Shown: positions 27,948-35,238 of the stretch, in pieces | Layout: each line of letters begins with the position of its first letter | Position numbering within the stretch: position 1 is the first letter of the stretch | Assembly (NCBI RefSeq): GCF_010093305.1 | Contig: NZ_PDWS01000027.1 | Location: forward strand, 1 to 35,238 | Origin: Pseudoxanthomonas sacheonensis | GTDB taxonomy: Bacteria; Pseudomonadota; Gammaproteobacteria; Xanthomonadales; Xanthomonadaceae | Direction: 5' to 3' | Length of the DNA stretch: 35,238 bases | Notes under the pieces: generated by a model | The model's database searches: none | The model's input: only the letters and a program-made list of their open reading frames with translations | What the model was told of the DNA's origin: nothing | Made by a program: the position numbers and the translations under genes

Positions 27948-29096
27948 GTGACCATCAGCCTGTTCCGCTCCCTATTGCACTCGCTGTTCCCTATCGCTCC
28001 GGATTCGCTGGTCCGTCAGCAACAGGCCAGTGCCGACGCGAGCATGCGCTGGTTTCCGTGGATCAATCTGGTCTGGTCGGTGTGGCTGTTCGTCACTCCG
28101 TTCTACGCCACCGAGTACTACCCCGACTGGCTGTGGCCCACCTTGGCCAGTTATGCGGTGTTCCTGCTGCTGTTCCATCGCTTCCATTACGGGCGCCACC
28201 GGCTGCCGATCAACCTGGCCATCGCCGCGCTGGGCTTCGTCCTGCTGCCCTACAACCCCGGGTCGCAAAGCTACATCATCTACGCCTGCGCGTTCTTCCC
28301 GTTCTGCATGGGCGCGCGCAAGGCGATGCTGGCCATATTGGCTCTGCTGGCCGCCTACGCAACGGCGTGGCATGCCGCGCACATCCCGATGATCTACATG
28401 AGCAGCGGGGTGATCGCCGGCGTGGTGGTGGGGCTGTTCAACATAGGCATGCGCCAGAAACTGCGCAGCGAAGCGCGGTTGCGCCTGAGCCACGAGGAAG
28501 TCAGGCGTCTGGCGGCGCTGGCCGAGCGCGAACGCATCGGCCGCGATCTGCACGACCTGCTCGGCCACACGCTGTCGCTGGTGGCGCTGAAATCCAACCT
28601 GGCCTCGCGCCTGATCGGGCACGACCCCGAGGCCGCGCGCAAGGAAATGGACGATGTCAGCGACGTGGCGCGCGATGCGCTGGCGCAGGTGCGCCGCGCG
28701 GTCAGCGGCATCCGCGCCGCTGGGCTGGCGGCCGAACTCGCTTCGGCGCGGCTGCTGCTGGAGTCGGACGGCGTGCGTTTCAAGTACGAAATGAGCGAAG
28801 TGGCGTTGTCGGCCGAACAGGAAACCGTACTGGCCCTGGCCGTGCGCGAAGCGGTGACCAACATCCAGCGCCACGCGCGCGCCGCCGGCGCCAGCGTGTC
28901 CCTGCGCAGCGCGGACCGGCAGGTCAGTCTGCGCATCCAGGACGACGGCCGCGGCGGGGCCATCGTGCCGGGCAACGGCCTGTGCGGCATGCGCGAACGC
29001 ATCGAATCCCTGGGCGGCCGGCTGCGCGTGGACGCCACGCCCGGGCAGGGCACGTGTGTGGAGGTGACTTTGCCGTTGGTTGGCGATCGGGATTAG
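27948..29096 (+). CDS. Sensor histidine kinase, DesK-like (HisKA_3)
   Basis: A 382-aa membrane kinase. About five transmembrane helices fill residues 38-165, with almost no extracytoplasmic domain, so it probably senses the membrane or the partner transporter. The dimerization domain has the phospho-acceptor His202 in RERIGRDLHDLLGHTLS. The ATPase domain has VREAVTNIQRHA, DDGRGG and GNGLCGMRERIESLGG. The start is GTG 27948 with GAGGA 4 nt upstream, overlapping the permease stop. The stop TAG (29094-29096) falls inside the first units of a heptamer array, so the repeat marks the end of the gene. Confidence 0.93.
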   Translation: MTISLFRSLLHSLFPIAPDSLVRQQQASADASMRWFPWINLVWSVWLFVTPFYATEYYPDWLWPTLASYAVFLLLFHRFHYGRHRLPINLAIAALGFVLLPYNPGSQSYIIYACAFFPFCMGARKAMLAILALLAAYATAWHAAHIPMIYMSSGVIAGVVVGLFNIGMRQKLRSEARLRLSHEEVRRLAALAERERIGRDLHDLLGHTLSLVALKSNLASRLIGHDPEAARKEMDDVSDVARDALAQVRRAVSGIRAAGLAAELASARLLLESDGVRFKYEMSEVALSAEQETVLALAVREAVTNIQRHARAAGASVSLRSADRQVSLRIQDDGRGGAIVPGNGLCGMRERIESLGGRLRVDATPGQGTCVEVTLPLVGDRD

Positions 29097-29137
29097 GGAT
29101 TCGGGATTCGGGATTGGGGATTGGGGATTCGGGATTC
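29089..29137. repeat. Heptamer array GGGATTN, seven units, at the kinase end
   Basis: Seven consecutive 7-bp units, GGGATT followed by A, C or G. The array begins in the last codons of the kinase and supplies its stop. It is the reverse orientation of the array at 29216-29313, so the two can pair into a long hairpin. Confidence 0.9.
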
Positions 29138-29215
29138 GGAACCTAGAGCCGGAGGACGGTAGTCAGTAGCGGGAGAAACAAGGGGTGCCACGTTCCCACT
29201 TCTCCAATCCCCAAT

Positions 29216-29313
29216 CCCGAATCCCGAATCCCGAATCCCGAATCCCGAATCCCGAATCCCGAATCCCGAATCCCGAATCCCGAATCCCGAATCCCGAATC
29301 CCGAATCCCGAAT
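29216..29313. repeat. Heptamer array (CCCGAAT)14 between kinase and regulator
   Basis: Fourteen perfect tandem copies of CCCGAAT (98 bp), a length and purity prone to slipped-strand change. No reading frame through it meets a stop; every frame gives the same cycle SRIPNPE. It ends 39 bp before the regulator start. Confidence 0.95.
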
Positions 29314-29352
29314 TTGCTATTTTCACCGCATGTCCATTCTCCGCACTCGCAA

Positions 29353-29955
29353 GTGATCGGCATCCTGCTGGCTGAAGACCAGGCCATGGTGCGCGGCGCG
29401 CTGTCGGCGTTGCTGGGCATGGAGAGCGATTTCCAGGTGCTGGGCGCTTCGGCCGATGGCGAAGCGGCGTGGCGCGATCTGCAGCGGCTCAAGCCCGATG
29501 TGCTGGTGACCGATATCGAAATGCCCGGCCTCAGCGGCCTGGAACTGGCCCAGCGCATCCAGCGCCACCAGTTGCCGGTGAAGGTCATCATCGTCACCAC
29601 CTTCGCGCGCCCCGGTTTCCTGCGCCGCGCGTTGGACGCCGGCGTGTCGGGCTATCTGCTGAAGGAATCGCCGGCCGACCATCTGGCGCAGGCGGTACGC
29701 AAGGTGCATGCCGGCGGTCGCGCCATCGATCCGGATCTGGCGGTGGAAGCGTGGTCCGAAGCCGATCCCCTCAACGACCGCGAACGGCAGGTGCTGCGCC
29801 TGGCCGGCGAGGGCATCTCGGCTGGCGATATCGCCACGCAGCTCAACCTCTCGCATGGCACGGTGCGCAACTATCTTTCCGAAGCCATCGGCAAGCTGGG
29901 CGTGGGCAACCGCATCGAGGCCTATCGCCTGGCCCGGCAGAAAGGCTGGCTGTAG
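29353..29955 (+). CDS. Response regulator, NarL/DesR type with LuxR HTH
   Basis: A 200-aa partner of the upstream kinase. The receiver domain has the acidic pocket AED (8-9), phospho-acceptor Asp54 (VTDIEMPGL) and conserved Lys104 (YLLKES). The C-terminal LuxR-type HTH is LNDRERQVLRLAGEG through GTVRNYLSEAIGKLG. I chose GTG 29353 because translation from there begins directly at the receiver (IGILLAEDQ). The frame stays open upstream through the heptamer array to a GTG at 29185 with GGGAG 9 nt before it, which would add 56 repeat-encoded residues; I consider this less likely. The probable target is the ABC-2 promoter at 26166. Confidence 0.93.
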   Translation: MIGILLAEDQAMVRGALSALLGMESDFQVLGASADGEAAWRDLQRLKPDVLVTDIEMPGLSGLELAQRIQRHQLPVKVIIVTTFARPGFLRRALDAGVSGYLLKESPADHLAQAVRKVHAGGRAIDPDLAVEAWSEADPLNDRERQVLRLAGEGISAGDIATQLNLSHGTVRNYLSEAIGKLGVGNRIEAYRLARQKGWL

Positions 29956-29980
29956 CAGCAAAAAAATAAAAAAAGGGGAC

Positions 29981-30055
29981 GTGGGAGCGGCGTCCCGCCG
30001 CGAGCTTTTCATGCGTGCCTGAAGCGAAGAGCTCGCGCCGGGACGGCGCTCCCAC
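29981..30055. repeat. REP-like imperfect inverted repeat, GTGGGAGCG family
   Basis: Outer arms GTGGGAGC and GCTCCCAC (29981-29988 and 30048-30055), with further imperfect pairing of GGCGTCCCG and CGGGACGGC and of the GAGCT core. It lies between the response regulator and the next gene. Confidence 0.85.
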
Positions 30056-30128
30056 GGCTGGCTTTGCATGTCTCAACGCGCGCGAATGCGGCGGGGTAGG
30101 CTGGCGGCCGGGCAATCAGGGCCAACCC

Positions 30129-30881
30129 ATGCGCGCCATCGACGCCGAACACTACCTGCTGGACGTAAAGCTGAAACGCAGCAAGGTTCCCGACTTCAAC
30201 CAGTACCCATTCTCGCTGCCGGTGGTGCAGCACCTGCACACTCTGGAACTGCATCCGAAGGTCACCTTCATCGTGGGCGAGAACGGCAGCGGCAAGTCCA
30301 CGCTGCTGGAGGCCATCGCCATCGGCTGGGGTTTCAATCCCGAAGGCGGCACCAGGAACTTCACCTTCCAGACCCGGGCGTCGCATTCGGCACTGCACGA
30401 GTACATAACGCTGGCAAAGAGCGTGCGCAGAGCCAAGGATGGGTTTTTCCTTCGCGCCGAGAGTTTCTTCAACCTGGCCACGGAGATCGAGCGGCTGGAC
30501 CAGGGCTCCGGCGGACCGCCGATCATCGATTCATATGGTGGGAAGTCGCTGCATCAGCAATCCCACGGCGAGTCGTTCTTCGCGCTGATGGTCAACCGCT
30601 TCGGCGGCAACGGCTTTTATGTACTGGACGAGCCGGAAGCCGCGCTATCCCCGCAACGGCAGCTGGCGATGATCGTGCGGATGCATCAACTGGTGCAATC
30701 GCGTTCGCAATTCGTGATCGCCACGCATTCTCCGATCCTGATGGCCTACCCGGACGCCTGCATCTATCAGATCAGGGAAGACGGCCTGCATCAGGTGGAG
30801 TACGAGCAGACCGAGCACTATCAGGTGACCAAGGCGTTCCTGGACAACCCGGCACGGCAACTCGATCGACTGATGAGTTGA
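30129..30881 (+). CDS. Small AAA/ABC-like ATPase of unknown role
   Basis: A 250-aa soluble ATPase. Walker A is GENGSGKST (50-58), the ABC-like signature is SHGES, and Walker B is FYVLDEPEAAL (Asp167/Glu168), with an H-loop in IATHSPILMAYPDA. It belongs to the AAA_21 / OLD-like standalone ATPases, which in other contexts act in phage defence or DNA maintenance, but no nuclease domain is fused or adjacent, so I assign no function. I chose ATG 30129, a typical N-terminus (MRAIDAEHYLLDVKL); upstream in frame is REP sequence. It converges with the small gene at 30885, 3 nt apart. Confidence 0.82.
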   Translation: MRAIDAEHYLLDVKLKRSKVPDFNQYPFSLPVVQHLHTLELHPKVTFIVGENGSGKSTLLEAIAIGWGFNPEGGTRNFTFQTRASHSALHEYITLAKSVRRAKDGFFLRAESFFNLATEIERLDQGSGGPPIIDSYGGKSLHQQSHGESFFALMVNRFGGNGFYVLDEPEAALSPQRQLAMIVRMHQLVQSRSQFVIATHSPILMAYPDACIYQIREDGLHQVEYEQTEHYQVTKAFLDNPARQLDRLMS

Positions 30882-30884
30882 CGA

Positions 30885-31079
30885 TCACTTTGCATCCACC
30901 GAAGCCTGCAAGGCGACTGCAAGCGCCGCGTCCCCGGAAACCAGATCGGTCCGTTTCAGTTCTAGTCCTTTTCGCCTGCCTTTCTCGGTGAGCTTCGAAC
31001 CGGAAGCGTCCACCACCAGAGTGTAGGGACGGTCGCCGATTTCCAGCGCCCTGCGCAGAGGCTTATCCAATGGGGTCAT
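30885..31079 (-). CDS. Small conserved-looking hypothetical protein (64 aa)
   Basis: A 64-aa soluble protein, MTPLDKPLRRALEIGDRPYT at the start. It has a basic middle (KLTEKGRRKGLELKR) and no motif I recognise. ATG 31079 has GAGGAG 6 nt upstream, the best evidence that it is a real gene. It converges on the ATPase and diverges from the isoamylase gene. Compact, charged and without cysteines; a nucleic-acid or protein-binding role would be a guess. Confidence 0.65.
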   Translation of the reverse strand: MTPLDKPLRRALEIGDRPYTLVVDASGSKLTEKGRRKGLELKRTDLVSGDAALAVALQASVDAK

Positions 31080-31291
31080 GACTGACTCCTCGAAAACGGG
31101 ATCCGCATGCTACCGCTGCCCTGCCGGAGCTACGGTGAAAGCCGGATGCGCCGCGTGTGCGGCCGCAGCAGGGCAATGAATACGAATGCATCGGCTTCAA
31201 CGGTCACATTGTGCGGTTGCACCACGGCCCACAATGCGCTGGCGCGCTGGCAAACCGTCGCGCGCTATCGGCTACCTGGGAGGGTGCTGCG

Positions 31292-33619
31292 ATGCGTAAC
31301 GCAATGCGTCTGTTCGGCGGTGTGGGTGTGTGCCTGCTGTTCTTTTTCGTGCTGTCGCTTGCGCCGGCTCCTGCCGCGCAGGCGGCGATCAACGCGCAGA
31401 ACCTGGGTGCGAAGTACGACGGCACCCAGAGCAACATCACTTTCCGGGTCTATTCCTCGCGCGCCACGCGCATCGAGGTCTTTCTCTACAAGACCCCGTC
31501 CGGTGCGCAGGAAGTGGTGCGCTACGTGCTGACCAAGGACGCCGCCAACGTCTGGTCCAAGACCGCCTCGGTGGCCACACTCAAGAACACTTACGGCATC
31601 ACCGGCACGGTCTATTACGGCTACCGCGCCTGGGGACCGAACTGGCCGTACAACGCCAGCTGGACCAAGGGCAGCGGCACCGGCTTCATCACCGACATCG
31701 ATGCAAGCGGCAACCGCTTCAACCCGAACAAGCTGCTGATCGACCCGTACGCGGTCGAGATCAGCCAGGACCCCAACACCCCCACCTGCACCGACGGCAC
31801 GATCTACGCCAGCGGGGCCACCCATCGCAACAAGGACAGCGGCGCGTGCGCCAGCAAGGGCATCGTGCTGGCGCCCATCACCACCTCCAACGGCACCAAG
31901 CCAACGCGTGCGCTGAAAGATGAAGTGGTTTACGAAGTGCATGTGCGCGGGCTGACCAAGGACGACACCGCCATGTCGGCCTCGCTGCGCGGCACCTATG
32001 CCGGCGCAGCGCTCAAGGCATCGGCGCTGGCCAGCCTGGGCGTCACCGCGGTCGAGTTTCTGCCGGTGCAGGAAACCCAGAACGACACCAACGATGTCGA
32101 TCCTCTATCCACTACGGGAGACAACTACTGGGGCTACATGACGCTCAATTACTTCGCGCCGGACCGCCGCTATTCGTCGGACAAGACGCCGGGCGGCCCC
32201 ACGCGCGAGTGGAAGGCGATGGTGAAGGCCTTCCACGACGCCGGCATCAAGGTCTACATCGACGTGGTCTACAACCACACCGGCGAAGGCGGGGCCTGGG
32301 GCGGCAGCGACGGGCTCACCGTGTATAACCTGCAGTCCTGGCGCGGTCTGGACAATCCGACCTACTACTCGTTGACCAACGATCTGCAGTATTCCTGGGA
32401 CAACACAGGCGTCGGCGGCAACTACAACACGCGCAATACCATTGCGCAGAATCTGATCGTCGATTCGCTGGCCTACTGGCGCGATACGCTCGGTGTAGAC
32501 GGTTTCCGTTTCGATCTGGCCTCGGTGCTGGGCAACACCTGCCAGCACGGCTGCTTCAACTTCGACAAGATGGATGCGGGCAATGCGCTCAACCGCATCG
32601 TGACCGAACTGCCGCCGCGGCCGGCCGCGGGCGGCACGGGCCTGGATCTGATCGCCGAGCCTTGGGCGATCGGCGGCAACTCCTACCAGGTCGGCGGTTT
32701 CCCGACCGGCTGGGCCGAATGGAACGGCATCTATCGCGATTCGCTGCGCAAGAAGCAGAACCAGATGGGTGTGGAAGCGGTGACGCCAGGGGAACTGGCC
32801 AACCGCTTCGCCGGTTCGTCGGATCTGTACGGCGACGATGGCCGCAAGCCCTGGCATTCGGTCAACTTCATGGTCGCGCACGACGGCTTCACCTTGAGCG
32901 ATCTGTACGCCTACAACAGCAAGCAGAACAATCAGCCCTGGCCCTACGGCCCGTCCGATGGCGGCGACGACAACAACCACAGCTGGGACCAGGGCGGTGT
33001 CGTGGTCGACCAGCGCAAGGCCGCGCGCACCGGCTTGGCGTTCCTGATGCTGAGCGCCGGCGTGCCGATGATCACCGGCGGCGACGAGGCGCTGCGCACG
33101 CAGTTCGGCAACAACAACGTGTACAACCTGGATTCGTCGGCCAACTGGCTGTTCTGGACCCGCGACAGCATCGAGGCCAACCACGAGACCTACAGCAAGC
33201 GCCTGATCGCTTTCCGCAAGGCGCACCCGGCGCTGCGCCCGGCCAATTTCTATTCGGGCGTGGACAACAACGGTAACGTGATGGAGCAGCTGCGCTGGTT
33301 CAAGCCCGATGGCGCGCAGGCCGACACGGCCTACTTCACCAACGTTAACAACCACGCCATCGCCTGGCGCATCGATGGCAGCGAGTTCGGCGATTCGGCC
33401 AGCGCGATCTATGTGGCCTACAACGGCTGGTCGGGCAACGTGAATTTCACCCTGCCGTGGCCCGGCACCGGCAAGCAGTGGTACCGCGTCACCGACACCG
33501 CCACCTGGAACGAAGGCCCGAACACGGTCGTCGTGCCGGGTTCCGAGGCGTTGATCGGCGGCGAGAACACGGTCTACGGGTTGCAGGGGCGCTCGGTGCT
33601 GTTGCTGATTGCGAAGTAG
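31292..33619 (+). CDS. Isoamylase, secreted glycogen/starch debranching enzyme (GH13)
   Basis: A 775-aa enzyme that hydrolyses alpha-1,6 branch points in glycogen and amylopectin. The signal peptide covers about residues 1-31 (PAAQA|AIN). The mature start (AINAQNLGAKYDGTQSNITF) and the whole chain closely resemble Pseudomonas isoamylase as I recall it. An N-terminal CBM48-like domain is followed by the GH13 barrel with VDGFRFD (nucleophile Asp408), LIAEPW (acid/base Glu456) and VAHDGF (Asp531), then a C-terminal beta domain. I chose ATG 31292 for GGGAGG about 8 nt upstream; the longer open frame to 31157 lacks a signal peptide. No other glycogen gene is adjacent. The product should be extracellular or periplasmic. 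Confidence 0.95.
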   Translation: MRNAMRLFGGVGVCLLFFFVLSLAPAPAAQAAINAQNLGAKYDGTQSNITFRVYSSRATRIEVFLYKTPSGAQEVVRYVLTKDAANVWSKTASVATLKNTYGITGTVYYGYRAWGPNWPYNASWTKGSGTGFITDIDASGNRFNPNKLLIDPYAVEISQDPNTPTCTDGTIYASGATHRNKDSGACASKGIVLAPITTSNGTKPTRALKDEVVYEVHVRGLTKDDTAMSASLRGTYAGAALKASALASLGVTAVEFLPVQETQNDTNDVDPLSTTGDNYWGYMTLNYFAPDRRYSSDKTPGGPTREWKAMVKAFHDAGIKVYIDVVYNHTGEGGAWGGSDGLTVYNLQSWRGLDNPTYYSLTNDLQYSWDNTGVGGNYNTRNTIAQNLIVDSLAYWRDTLGVDGFRFDLASVLGNTCQHGCFNFDKMDAGNALNRIVTELPPRPAAGGTGLDLIAEPWAIGGNSYQVGGFPTGWAEWNGIYRDSLRKKQNQMGVEAVTPGELANRFAGSSDLYGDDGRKPWHSVNFMVAHDGFTLSDLYAYNSKQNNQPWPYGPSDGGDDNNHSWDQGGVVVDQRKAARTGLAFLMLSAGVPMITGGDEALRTQFGNNNVYNLDSSANWLFWTRDSIEANHETYSKRLIAFRKAHPALRPANFYSGVDNNGNVMEQLRWFKPDGAQADTAYFTNVNNHAIAWRIDGSEFGDSASAIYVAYNGWSGNVNFTLPWPGTGKQWYRVTDTATWNEGPNTVVVPGSEALIGGENTVYGLQGRSVLLLIAK

Positions 33620-33659
33620 AAGCAAGCAAGCGGGCGGCCGCCATCACAACCCCCGAGGG

Positions 33660-33779
33660 CCGTCATCCCGGCGAAAGCCGGGACCCAACTCCACGCGCGC
33701 GCCGGCTTGGGTCCTAGGATGGGTTGACCCGAAGGCGATACCCATCACAACGCGGTGACCAAGTAGCGATGGGTATCGC
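33660..33779. repeat. Two palindromic repeats after the isoamylase gene
   Basis: A single CGTCATCCCGGCGAAAGCC-type copy (33660-33690) with its GAAA-loop hairpin, then a second element with 12-bp arms GCGATACCCATC (33735-33746) and GATGGGTATCGC (33768-33779), followed by TACCCGGGCTAC. They end just before the RHS-associated island, so they mark its left border. Confidence 0.85.
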
Positions 33780-33810
33780 TGCGCTCTACCCGGGCTACGT
33801 CACTGATTTG

Positions 33811-33960
33811 TTATGGGGCCTCACCCATAGACCTAAAAGCATGAAGCCTCGCCAGGATGTAATAACCAAAATCTGCCAGTTCTTTTTCGTCGAACTCCAT
33901 TCGGTCGAATTTCTGCTCGTCGATCTCTTTGAGCGTAACCGGCTCACGCTGGAGCCAGCC
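33811..33960 (-). pseudogene. Out-of-frame C-terminal tail of the candidate immunity protein
   Basis: An open stretch ending in TAA (33811-33813) encodes a protein-like sequence, LQREPVTLKEIDEQKFDRME and on to GYYILARLHAFRSMGEAP. It overlaps the end of the 112-aa membrane protein by 17 nt, in a frame offset by one, and has no start codon before an internal ATG at 33900. The simplest reading is that a 1-nt indel cut off a roughly 48-aa cytoplasmic tail. A separate 29-aa gene from 33900 is less likely. Confidence 0.45.
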
Positions 33961-34282
33961 TCAATTTTCTCAGAATCATTGCAAGGCTGTAAATTGAGAT
34001 AGCTACTGGAGTGATCAGTACGAACGTGACAATTATTAATAGGCGCAACGGCCACGATATATCGGATTGCATCCCCGCATGAATTGCCGCCAAAACAAGG
34101 CCGAGCAATGAAAGAATTATCGCCGCGAAAAACCACCAGCTACCCAGCCACAAGCTGAAACTTGAGAAAAAATTAGATACCTCTTCTTTATGAGTGCATG
34201 CGTCCCAAGCAAAAAAAGTCCAAGGGATAATCTGAAGGCATAACAGGCCAACAAGAACGGTAATTTCTCTGCTTTTCTTCAC
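33944..34282 (-). CDS. Small three-helix membrane protein, candidate immunity protein for the RHS tip
   Basis: A 112-aa inner-membrane protein with three predicted helices (about residues 6-26, 43-67 and 79-102). The start is GTG 34282 with GGAGA 8 nt upstream, so expression is credible. It begins 73 bp after the stop of the RHS protein, on the same strand, the usual place for an immunity gene, and is AT-richer than the rest of the window, a sign of transfer with the tip. No family is recognised. The in-frame end (KLRLAPA) may be artificial, as the continuing tail is in another frame at 33811-33960. The immunity role is inferred from position. Confidence 0.6.
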   Translation of the reverse strand: MKKSREITVLVGLLCLQIIPWTFFAWDACTHKEEVSNFFSSFSLWLGSWWFFAAIILSLLGLVLAAIHAGMQSDISWPLRLLIIVTFVLITPVAISIYSLAMILRKLRLAPA

Positions 34283-34355
34283 AATGATTATCTCCAGTTA
34301 GCTCGAAACTGACATTCACAACATGCGTTTACTGCAAAGCGCTGAGCTGTTCTTG

Positions 34356-35238
34356 TTAGGGACATTCACAGTTCTTAGTTTCCACCGAAAATGGCGCAAT
34401 GGTTGTTGTTCCGGTCGCCTTAAAACCGGCGACAGATTTTCCGGACAAACTTCCGGTTGCCGCGCCCGCCACAAGCGTACCCTTGGCCGAAGCGAATCCA
34501 GAGGTCTCCATTCGGAAACTTCCCGCCAAGGCTTGAGGATTTGGCGATGCGAGCCCATCTTCAAGTTCAGCATCGAACCAACCAAGCTGCATTTTAAAGA
34601 CTGGATTGTTGGTTGATATGTCGGCTTTTCCGATCAACGTGACCGTCGTGCGTTTTGCATCAACACACTCGCTTATGAGCTCTATGGTGATTCTCCCGAG
34701 CTCAAACTTCTTTAGCGGGATCTTCTTAAATTTCGGAGTAAACGCGGCGTAGCCAACTGCAGCCGTTCCAGTCCATTTAACCAGTCCGCTAGGATCCGAG
34801 CCAGCAAGAGGCGAAGAATCGACATAAGCGAATGTCGAGATACCACCGTCCAATCCAATCGGATCGCTTTCCAAATATCGCCCCGTGCCTGGGTCATAGT
34901 CACGGAAATAGTTATAGCTGAGCCCTGAAACTGCATCGTACCTCTGACCTGGATACCGCATATCGAACACGAATGAGCTGACATCCAAATCCGGATCCTG
35001 ATTCGGCGCGCTGTTGCCAAACGCCTCGCTCTTCAGATCCCACGTCCACACCGGCACATTGCGGACCACTTCGATGACCACGCGCGGGGTGCCCAGATGG
35101 TCGGGTTCGATGTAGTGCAGCTGGTTGCCGTTGGCGATCAGGCCGACCGGCAGATCGTCCAGCCAGATCGCTTGTTGTAGCGCCGCCCCGGTGTTGTCGT
35201 AGTCGCCCAGCCAGTGGCCGGCTTCATCGTAGAGCGTG
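34356..35238 (-). CDS. RHS-repeat protein, C-terminal part with a unique tip (runs off right edge)
   Basis: The 3' end of an RHS/YD-repeat protein that enters from the right edge. The conserved core end is clear: GHWLGDYDNTGAALQQAIWL, IEPDHLGTPRVV, the RHS-associated core motif YNYFRDYDPGTGRYLESDPIGL and SDPSGL. RHS cores form a shell around a C-terminal toxin or effector that is often delivered to rival cells. After DPSGL (near 34788) comes a roughly 140-residue tip (34356-34787) that I do not recognise: beta-rich looking, with a Ser/Gly/Thr-rich end and a terminal NCECP. It has no visible nuclease, deaminase or protease motif. The tip is AT-richer than the core. The membrane protein downstream is the candidate antidote. 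Confidence 0.9.
   Translation of the reverse strand, partial: TLYDEAGHWLGDYDNTGAALQQAIWLDDLPVGLIANGNQLHYIEPDHLGTPRVVIEVVRNVPVWTWDLKSEAFGNSAPNQDPDLDVSSFVFDMRYPGQRYDAVSGLSYNYFRDYDPGTGRYLESDPIGLDGGISTFAYVDSSPLAGSDPSGLVKWTGTAAVGYAAFTPKFKKIPLKKFELGRITIELISECVDAKRTTVTLIGKADISTNNPVFKMQLGWFDAELEDGLASPNPQALAGSFRMETSGFASAKGTLVAGAATGSLSGKSVAGFKATGTTTIAPFSVETKNCECP

Noticed and set aside
29216..29313. Array considered as a CRISPR
   Set aside because: The unit is 7 bp with no spacers; it is a simple tandem repeat.
31157..31291. Longer N-terminus for the isoamylase
   Set aside because: It would bury the signal peptide 45 residues inside the protein; ATG 31292 has a good ribosome site and a normal secreted-enzyme start.
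34311..34370. Two copies of GACATTCACA flanking the end of the RHS gene
   Set aside because: Ten bases 50 bp apart can arise by chance; no other sign of a recombination or attachment site.

Overview
The window is GC-rich and densely coded. It reads as a chromosomal segment of a Xanthomonadaceae gammaproteobacterium (Lysobacter / Pseudoxanthomonas / Luteimonas-like). This rests on the gene families, on groESL sitting beside dsbD, and on a very high density of short palindromic REP-type repeats in the gaps. The genus is an inference; no rRNA or other marker is present to fix it.

Layout. 1-1694 (minus): an edge-truncated dsbD with two tandem periplasmic alpha domains, and an XRE-type regulator. 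1695-2244: a regulatory gap with a possible CsrA/RsmA-binding small RNA, an intrinsic terminator, a sigma-32-type promoter and a CIRCE operator. 2245-4371: groES-groEL and terminator. 4425-8665: a lipoprotein alpha/beta hydrolase and a large membrane-anchored AsmA-like protein. 8666-9202: a possible small RNA with a strong terminator, then a REP. 9203-13582: lipA, prc and an Ada-like alkyltransferase. 13803-15652: two overlapping EamA transporters, the second RarD-like. 15728-19137 (minus): a periplasmic molybdenum hydroxylase of the isoquinoline 1-oxidoreductase type (2Fe-2S subunit, Tat-exported large subunit, diheme lipoprotein cytochrome). Its likely maturation genes (xdhC-like, mocA-like) diverge from it at 19233-20797.

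20995-26051 (minus) is an ABC export system of adaptor, ATPase and two FtsX/MacB-type permeases, with about 570 bp of repeats between adaptor and ATPase. Divergent from it, 26259-29955 holds an ABC-2 ATPase and permease followed by a DesK/DesR-like histidine kinase and LuxR-type response regulator. The kinase and regulator are separated by two opposed arrays of a 7-bp repeat, one with 14 perfect copies. 30129-31079 holds a small AAA/ABC-like ATPase convergent with a 64-aa hypothetical gene. 31292-33619 is a secreted isoamylase. The right edge (minus) is the C-terminal end of an RHS-repeat protein with a unique tip, followed by a small AT-richer membrane protein that is a candidate immunity protein and appears to have lost its tail to a frameshift.

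The best leads for something undescribed are the RHS tip with its membrane immunity candidate, the possible Rsm-type RNA before groESL, and the heptamer arrays placed between partner genes (groES/groEL and kinase/regulator).
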